From JACMLC01 sp963720235 (GTDB taxonomy: Bacteria > Acidobacteriota > Blastocatellia > Pyrinomonadales > Pyrinomonadaceae): a stretch of 64,000 bases of DNA. The notes beneath the pieces are model-generated. The model was not told the DNA's origin and searched no databases. It saw only the letters and a program-made list of their open reading frames with translations. Position 1 is the first letter of the stretch. The number at the start of each line of letters is the position of its first letter. The stretch covers positions 2,418,001 through 2,482,000 of the forward strand of contig OY970389.1 in NCBI GenBank assembly GCA_963720235.1, in the 5' to 3' direction. Positions 59,582 to 64,000 of this stretch are shown in pieces. Both the position numbers and the translations under genes were made by a program.

Positions 59582-60625
59582 TTATCCGCCGCTTCTGTTT
59601 GCTGAAAGTCGCTGTTCGATGCGAGGCAAGCTGGCGAGGACTACGTCGCCGACAATCTTCAGGCTCTGCGGAGATATTTTATCCAAAGTATCGTCCGCCG
59701 TGTGCCAGAAGAAATATTCTTGCAGTTGGATAATATCCACTGCCTCTATGCCCGCACGCAGAAACGGCTCATGGTCGTCGCTTCCGACCTGTTCATCTCT
59801 GTCCAGAAAATTCCCTGCATAACCGAGCGCGCGCGCAGTGTCCCAGATAGCGTCCACCAGCCACGTCGTGCTCAACTCCATATCACGCCCGATTCTCAAG
59901 TTGGTATGGCCCACCATATCCAGCAGAATCATCGCGCGCACGCTTTTGACTTCGCCCTTGCTCTTGAGTTGTTCGACATAGTGGCGACTGCCGTAAGTAT
60001 TATCCGGCGCACCGTCGTTTTTGCAGTCGTCCCAATTTTTGCAGAAAGCCTCTTCGCCATCGAAAAAGACGAAGCGGTAAGTGAAGCGCGGCTTCTGCCC
60101 GCGCGCTGCGAGGACGCGCGCAATCTCCATCACTGCGCCTGTCGAAGAGCCGCCGTCATTTGCTCCGACAAAACGAAATTCCTTGAAGAGCTTTGTATCG
60201 TAGTGGCTTGAGATGATGATGACTTCGCCAGACTCGCCCGGAAGCTCTGCCGTGACGTTGACCATCTTGCGTGGGCCAATAGGAGTCCTGGCTGTAAACT
60301 CGTCAGTCGTGACATTCAAACCATAAGAGCCAAGCTCTTTAATCATATACTCGCGCGTCTTCGCCAATTCCGCAGAGCCCGCGGGGCGTGGGCCAAATTC
60401 CACTTGCTTGCGCACATGCTCAAAGGCGCGCTGGCCGTCAAAAGCGACTGTCGGCGTGGGCGACGGCGAAGGCTGAGTTGCTCCATTCTGATTCGGCTGT
60501 GGAGTTTCCCTGCAACCTCCGACAGCAAACAAGCAGACACAGATGAGCGTCAACAAAAGCAAACGACAGATGCTTTTTGTGCGGCGGGCCGAAGCGATTT
60601 TTCTTGATGATGATTGAGTTTGCAT
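59582..60625 (-). CDS. M28-family metallopeptidase / glutaminyl-cyclase-like lipoprotein
   Basis: 347 residues. Signal peptide with lipobox (LFAVGGC, Cys38), a Pro/Thr/Ser linker, then the M28 domain: ISSHYDTK (metal His, Asp), GANDGGSSTG (bridging Asp), FFDGEEAF (Glu pair), LLDMVG and FFWHTADDT (last metal His). The motif set and single-zinc spacing resemble glutaminyl-peptide cyclotransferases (QC) as well as aminopeptidases, so activity is either peptidase or pyroglutamate formation. Anchored to the outer or inner membrane. ATG start. Confidence 0.88.
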   Translation of the reverse strand: MQTQSSSRKIASARRTKSICRLLLLTLICVCLFAVGGCRETPQPNQNGATQPSPSPTPTVAFDGQRAFEHVRKQVEFGPRPAGSAELAKTREYMIKELGSYGLNVTTDEFTARTPIGPRKMVNVTAELPGESGEVIIISSHYDTKLFKEFRFVGANDGGSSTGAVMEIARVLAARGQKPRFTYRFVFFDGEEAFCKNWDDCKNDGAPDNTYGSRHYVEQLKSKGEVKSVRAMILLDMVGHTNLRIGRDMELSTTWLVDAIWDTARALGYAGNFLDRDEQVGSDDHEPFLRAGIEAVDIIQLQEYFFWHTADDTLDKISPQSLKIVGDVVLASLPRIEQRLSANRSGG

Positions 60626-60648
60626 CAGCTTGTCAGTCAGGAATCATT

Positions 60649-61029
60649 TCAGATAAACCCTATGCGCGTGAGCCGCTCAGGAGTGCTGATAGTATTATTG
60701 CGCAACTCTGCTTCGCGCTTCGTCGTGGCCTCGCGTTCCAATTCCTGTTCGGTCACGTGCTCTGTCTTGATGTATGAAACGTCGTTGAGATTGAGCAGCA
60801 CAAGCTCCATGCACTCCGTTGGCTTTTCGCAGGGATAAGAACTGATGACGACAAAGCGCACTTGCGCCGGAATGTCTTCGGCATGCAGGGCGGCCTGCAT
60901 TGTGTAGATTAAAGTCTCGCCGTTGGTAAAGCGAATCGTCAGCCGGTGGCGATAGAAACCGCCTTCGGGCGCGGCTTCGCTGCCGCTATGCATAGAGCTA
61001 TCGCCAATCAGCGAGGTGTCGTCGCTCAT
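60649..61029 (-). CDS. Small protein of unknown function
   Basis: 126 residues, soluble. The middle part is beta-rich (FYRHRLTIRFTNGETLIYTM; VRFVVISSYPCEK; MELVLLNLNDVSYIKTE), and the last 35 residues form a charged helix ending TPERLTRIGFI. It looks like a small beta-barrel or PilZ-size domain, but I do not recognise one. The ATG overlaps the stop of the 2Fe-2S gene by 4 bp (61026-61029), so the two are translationally coupled. Confidence 0.7.
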   Translation of the reverse strand: MSDDTSLIGDSSMHSGSEAAPEGGFYRHRLTIRFTNGETLIYTMQAALHAEDIPAQVRFVVISSYPCEKPTECMELVLLNLNDVSYIKTEHVTEQELEREATTKREAELRNNTISTPERLTRIGFI

Positions 61030-61607
61030 TCCTGCGAACCCTCAAAGGGTTTCTCCGTTGCAGCCTGCGCGCGATGCTCTGCGGGCTTGCGCTCTTCGCG
61101 CTCGCGATGGCTGCGGCTGCGGCCAAAGCCGGCCATCAAGTCCATCACTCTTTCGCCTGCGGTGAAAGGAAAATTGAAAATCTCTCTTAAAGTTTCATAA
61201 GCCGTCACGGCTTCAAGCTCGACCAGCGTCGCCAACTTTCCTTTGAGCGGCAGTTCACGAAACTCTTTGCGAAAATCATGGACAGCTTCTTCTGTCGTCT
61301 CCGCGCGCTCCGTGACAGGCACTGGACGCAAGACGACTTGACCGCCGTGCTCGACACGCGCCTGACAGGCCAGACGCTCGCCTGAGGCTAGACGTTCGGG
61401 ACTCAGTTGCACGCGCTCCGCTTCTGTCAGAGATGAGAGAAGAGTTGCGCCCTCTTTGACGATGACCGCGCAGGTGTCGCATTCGCCGCGTCCGTCACAT
61501 TCGGCGGGCAGGCGCACGCCCAAACGCTTGGCAGCAGCCCACAGATATGTCCCTTCGGCAACGATGCCTTGAATGCCTTCCGGCTCGAATTTAATATCCA
61601 CACTCAT
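61026..61607 (-). CDS. 2Fe-2S ferredoxin-domain protein
   Basis: 193 residues. The N-terminal 95 residues form a plant-type ferredoxin domain: Cys37, Cys43 and Cys46 in ECDGRGECDTCAV (C-x5-C-x2-C) and the fourth ligand in LACQARV. The C-terminal half is helical and charged with a basic tail (GRSRSHREREERKPAEHR). It carries electrons to an unknown partner. Co-translated with the 126-residue protein downstream. ATG start. Confidence 0.85.
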   Translation of the reverse strand: MSVDIKFEPEGIQGIVAEGTYLWAAAKRLGVRLPAECDGRGECDTCAVIVKEGATLLSSLTEAERVQLSPERLASGERLACQARVEHGGQVVLRPVPVTERAETTEEAVHDFRKEFRELPLKGKLATLVELEAVTAYETLREIFNFPFTAGERVMDLMAGFGRSRSHREREERKPAEHRAQAATEKPFEGSQE

Positions 61608-61779
61608 TTTTGATACCCTTCTCGGCCCGCGCGCGTGCGGGCATGTTTCTTAACGAATTTTATAAGGGGATGACTCTTGCTGAAATTACACCTAAAAAAG
61701 ACAAAGGGCAAAAGAAAAGAGGTAAAAGTTTTGCGAAGAAAAATTCGCTGCGCAACTTTACCTTTTCCTTTCGCCACTC

Positions 61780-62289
61780 TTATTTATCTATAGCGTTTGC
61801 GAGGCGCACGCGCGGCTGTGCGGCCCCTTCCGTTCTCTTGTGCGCCGCCGCTTCGCGCCTGCAATCCACGCAGAGCCCAAAGATGCGCAGCGAATGCTGC
61901 GTCGGCTCGAACTTGAACTTGGCAGCCATAGCATCCTGGATAGCCTCAAGCTCTGCGGAGAAAAATTCGATAATCTTGCCGCACTCCGTACAAATCATGT
62001 GGTCATGATGCTGGTGTTTGTAGTTGTGCTCGTAATGCGTGCGGCCATCGCCAAAGCGCACTTCGCGCGCAAGGCCAGCTTCGGTCAATAGCTTGAGCGT
62101 GCGATAAACCGTCGTCTGCCCGATGTTCGGGTCTTCCTGCTGTACAAGCCTATACAGGTCTTCGCTCGACAGATGTTTCTCCGTGCGCAGAAAGACATCC
62201 AGTATCAGGTCGCGTTGCGCAGTGCGCTTGAGACCAGCCTTCTGTATATGCTTGAGAAAAACTTCCTGCTCTTCAGTCATAATCCTCAC
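61780..62289 (-). CDS. Fur-family metalloregulator
   Basis: 169 residues. Winged-helix DNA-binding half (GLKRTAQRDLILDVFLRTEK; IGQTTVYRTLKLLTEAGLA) and dimerisation half with metal sites HYEHNYKHQHHDH, the structural zinc pair CTECGK and CVDC. Full-length Fur type, so the metal may be Fe, Zn or Mn (or peroxide sensing). The start is GTG 62289 or ATG 62280; neither has a perfect Shine-Dalgarno. A ferritin-like gene is elsewhere in the window at 2848. Confidence 0.9.
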   Translation of the reverse strand: MRIMTEEQEVFLKHIQKAGLKRTAQRDLILDVFLRTEKHLSSEDLYRLVQQEDPNIGQTTVYRTLKLLTEAGLAREVRFGDGRTHYEHNYKHQHHDHMICTECGKIIEFFSAELEAIQDAMAAKFKFEPTQHSLRIFGLCVDCRREAAAHKRTEGAAQPRVRLANAIDK

Positions 62290-62445
62290 TGCATCTTATA
62301 GCTCAATTTTATTCTAGCCGTTATTGTAACAAGCTCATTTTAACATTGCATCTGCCGGGAGTGTGAAGATTTGTTGCGACGGCGTGAGGCATGTTATCTT
62401 TCTGCCCCGGTGCCGGGGTGGCGAAATGGTATACGCGACGGACTT

Positions 62446-63122
62446 AGTTCTTTGAGCACTCAGAGCGAAATCTCTGGCGTGAATGGAGTCAAATTCGGTG
62501 AAACCTTTAAACTGGCAACACCGAGCTAAGTTTGGAGGCTCTGTTTTTGCCGCGATAAGTAGGAGTTAAAGCATGACAGTTGGGGCAAAGTAGCCTCAAG
62601 TTAGAGAGCCTATTATCAAGATGATTTCCATCTATGTGATCTAGCTCAAGAGGAATTGGCACTCCGAGCCATGTTCTTCTCTGACAGCTAGAGCATCTTG
62701 GCTGGAAAACACCTTCTGATAATAGTCGCTTCTTTAATTTGAAGGAGATTACTTGAACTTCATTGCTCAAGTATCTTTCTAACGGTTGCTTTGGGCCAAC
62801 AGTTTTGCCCTTGTTCCACACTTGTCCGGTAAAATGGGAATCATCAAGCCTGAAATGTTTTATTGCCTTTTTCAGGACGACATAATTCCCTCCGCATGGA
62901 GCAATGCCAAGCGTTTTTAATACCTGTGCAAGTGAAGTTGAATTCTTCACTGCTTCTGATAATTTTTCAGCAGTGTATTTACGTAGCTTCATGTACCCTC
63001 CGAAAAAGTGTAGAGACTAGACGGCTCCCGCCTGACTGCTACGAAAATAGTAAAAGGTGAAGGTATAGTCCAGACCACAAACTGCTTTTCGATTCGCAGG
63101 CGGCGAAAGCCGAAGTGGTAAG
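62446..63122 (+). ncRNA. Group I intron in tRNA-Leu(UAA)
   Basis: 677 bp, ends with a G before the 3' exon. Core elements in order: P element AATTCGGTGAAACC (62492-62505), Q element GGCAACACCGAGCTAAG (62514-62530), R element GTGTAGAGACTAGACGG (63009-63025) and S element AAGGTATAGTCCAGA (63059-63073). They look like the IC3-type introns of cyanobacterial and plastid tRNA-Leu(UAA), at the same insertion point. Between Q and R an insertion of about 480 bp holds an HNH endonuclease gene on the opposite strand. Confidence 0.9.
62507..62992 (-). CDS. HNH homing endonuclease, antisense inside the group I intron
   Basis: 161 residues. The N-terminal half (KYTAEKLSEAVKNSTSLAQV; HFTGQVWNKGKT) looks like a DNA-binding specificity region; the C-terminal HNH nuclease has zinc cysteines Cys100, Cys103, Cys136, Cys139 and the catalytic motif LELDHIDGNHLDNRLSN ending in CPNCHAL. 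It should cut intronless tRNA-Leu genes and spread the intron. It is read from the strand opposite to the tRNA, with its own Shine-Dalgarno (GGAGG, 4 nt before ATG). The last seven codons and the stop lie in the intron core (P and Q elements). Confidence 0.88.
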   Translation of the reverse strand: MKLRKYTAEKLSEAVKNSTSLAQVLKTLGIAPCGGNYVVLKKAIKHFRLDDSHFTGQVWNKGKTVGPKQPLERYLSNEVQVISFKLKKRLLSEGVFQPRCSSCQRRTWLGVPIPLELDHIDGNHLDNRLSNLRLLCPNCHALTPTYRGKNRASKLSSVLPV

Positions 63123-63131
63123 AAAATCCGT

Positions 63132-63165
<34 letters not shown>

Positions 63166-63189
63166 CCGGCACCAGTTCCATTTCCGAGA

Positions 63190-63221
63190 GCGAGAGGTCA
63201 GGTATGGCCTCTCGCTTTTTT
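63190..63221 (+). terminator. Intrinsic terminator of the tRNA-Leu gene
   Basis: GCGAGAGG (63190-63197) pairs with CCTCTCGC (63208-63215), then TTTTTT (63216-63221). It lies 16 bp after the CCA end. Confidence 0.92.
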
Positions 63222-63371
63222 ATCTCTCACCCCAAATCGTGCAAAGCCTCTTCATGCTCGCGCACATGGTTGATTGCGAGACTTTGAGAGGCAAGCTGTC
63301 ATTTCTTCTTTTTCCTTCCTAAATCACTGAATAACTGGCTTTACGAATCACGGCGGAGTGTCGTCTGAAAG

Positions 63372-63387
63372 TGGCACGCTCATTGCT
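63372..63387 (+). promoter_or_regulatory. Consensus sigma-54 promoter
   Basis: TGGCACGctcaTTGCT matches the sigma-54 consensus TGGCACG-N4-TTGCW at every position, GG and GC 10 nt apart. Predicted transcription start near 63399, about 50 nt before the ATG of the glycine-zipper gene. No paired enhancer sites like those at 47666 were seen within 130 bp upstream. Confidence 0.8.
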
Positions 63388-63449
63388 CTACTGTGACGCG
63401 GCTGAAGGGATTCCTGAATTGGGTTCCGAAGCTCGGAGGATTCGTTATC

Positions 63450-64000
63450 ATGAATAAAAATAAGAGCAGGTTGGCACAGAGAATTTTTAGCATCTTGGCA
63501 GTTATCGCGCTCGTGGCCGGAAGCGTTCTTCCGGTGGCCGCGCAGAAGCGTCGTCCGCGCACACGTCGCTACACGCGACCAGCGCAGCAGCAGATTGCGC
63601 CTAGATATTACACGGTCAGTGCGGGCCAGACGATTCGCGTGCGCATGAATGAAAAAATCACATCGGCGAATGCGCGCGTCGGCGACACTTTTACGACGAC
63701 AACGGTTGACCCTGTTTACGCAAGCGGCATCGAAGTGATTCCGTCGGGCAGCATCATCGTCGGGCGTGTGACGGAAGTGAAGAAGGCTGCGCGCAAGAGC
63801 AAGGCAGGCATGCTGGGAGTTAGCTTTACTTCGCTGAGACTGCCAAACGGTTCATCGCGTGCGCTCAACGGTTCTCTGACAGAGCTTTCGGATGAGACAG
63901 TGACTTATGACAACGAAGGTCAGATGACCGGTCGTTCATCCAAAAAGCGCAATGTGGTCTTTATCGGCGGCGGCGCGGCGGCAGGAGCACTCATCGGAGC
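63450..64000 (+). CDS. Secreted glycine-zipper protein, 5' part (cut by window end)
   Basis: The first 183 codons. Signal peptide (IFSILAVIALVAGSVLPVAA, cut before QKRR), a very basic Arg-rich linker, then a beta-rich domain (YYTVSAGQTIRVRMNEKITS; ARVGDTFTTTTVDP; IPSGSIIVGRVTEVKKAARK; GVSFTSLRLPNGSSRALNGS) and the beginning of a glycine zipper (FIGGGAAAGALIG). Same domain order as the protein at 17265. The ATG at 63450 has CGGAGGA 9 nt upstream. It is driven by the sigma-54 promoter at 63372. The C-terminus is outside the window. Confidence 0.8.
   Translation, partial: MNKNKSRLAQRIFSILAVIALVAGSVLPVAAQKRRPRTRRYTRPAQQQIAPRYYTVSAGQTIRVRMNEKITSANARVGDTFTTTTVDPVYASGIEVIPSGSIIVGRVTEVKKAARKSKAGMLGVSFTSLRLPNGSSRALNGSLTELSDETVTYDNEGQMTGRSSKKRNVVFIGGGAAAGALIG

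Overview
The window looks like a chromosomal segment of a Gram-negative member of the Acidobacteriota, probably class Blastocatellia. That placement is an inference from gene content and style: outer-membrane lipid A and heptose genes, FG-GAP and glycine-zipper secreted proteins, a Ser/Thr kinase with a zinc ribbon, an NtrY/NtrX pair, codons rich in GCGCGC-type runs, and gene ends crowded with small inverted repeats of several families. About 52 protein genes, one split tRNA gene, one strong small-RNA candidate and many repeats and terminators can be supported.

Layout. 1-7.7 kb: the end of priA, lpxD, a small unknown gene, a ferritin-like protein, an SDR reductase, an MGDG-synthase-type glycosyltransferase, a DUF2059 protein and a radical SAM enzyme. 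8-10.1 kb: a proline-rich repeat protein with a nuclease-like C-terminal half, probably a secreted toxin or effector, unlike its neighbours in base usage. 10.3-13.9 kb: the NtrX/NtrY two-component pair. 14-25.2 kb: CPBP protease, citrate synthase, SAM hydrolase, a glycine-zipper protein, cysteine desulfurase, an FG-GAP protein, a NifU-like scaffold and a prolyl oligopeptidase, with two copies of a MITE-like element. 25.6-29 kb: a class A penicillin-binding protein and a small secreted protein.

29.2-36.9 kb is one tight + strand run: potassium channel, nucleotide-sugar epimerase, two heptosyltransferases, GmhB, the HldE kinase and adenylyltransferase as separate genes, an isoprenylcysteine-methyltransferase-like protein and a DUF3108 protein. 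Together they make ADP-heptose and put it into the LPS core; gmhA is not in the window. 37.2-45 kb: DUF4912 + GH57 (glycogen-type metabolism), GDPD phosphodiesterase, an AraC regulator, inositol-3-phosphate synthase and a single-ring ClpB-like AAA+ ATPase with a long structured leader. 45-61 kb on the minus strand: HEAT-repeat protein, membrane DnaJ, leucyl aminopeptidase, smpB, gpsA, plsY, a DUF3298 protein, cinA, a DUF6402-like protein, Ser/Thr kinase, isopropylmalate-type dehydrogenase, Usp, M28 peptidase, a 2Fe-2S protein and a Fur regulator.

The most interesting items are: (1) a tRNA-Leu(UAA) gene at 62412-63174 split by a 677-bp group I intron that carries an HNH endonuclease gene on the opposite strand; (2) a near-consensus sigma-54 promoter at 47586-47601 (minus) with two tandem 18-bp palindromes at enhancer distance upstream and a three-hairpin, terminator-ended transcript of about 195 nt downstream, i.e. 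a sigma-54-controlled small-RNA candidate; (3) a second, perfect sigma-54 promoter at 63372-63387; (4) the orphan effector at 8015-10075; (5) several leaders with mutually exclusive stems; (6) repeat families that sit directly against stop codons and sometimes supply them.
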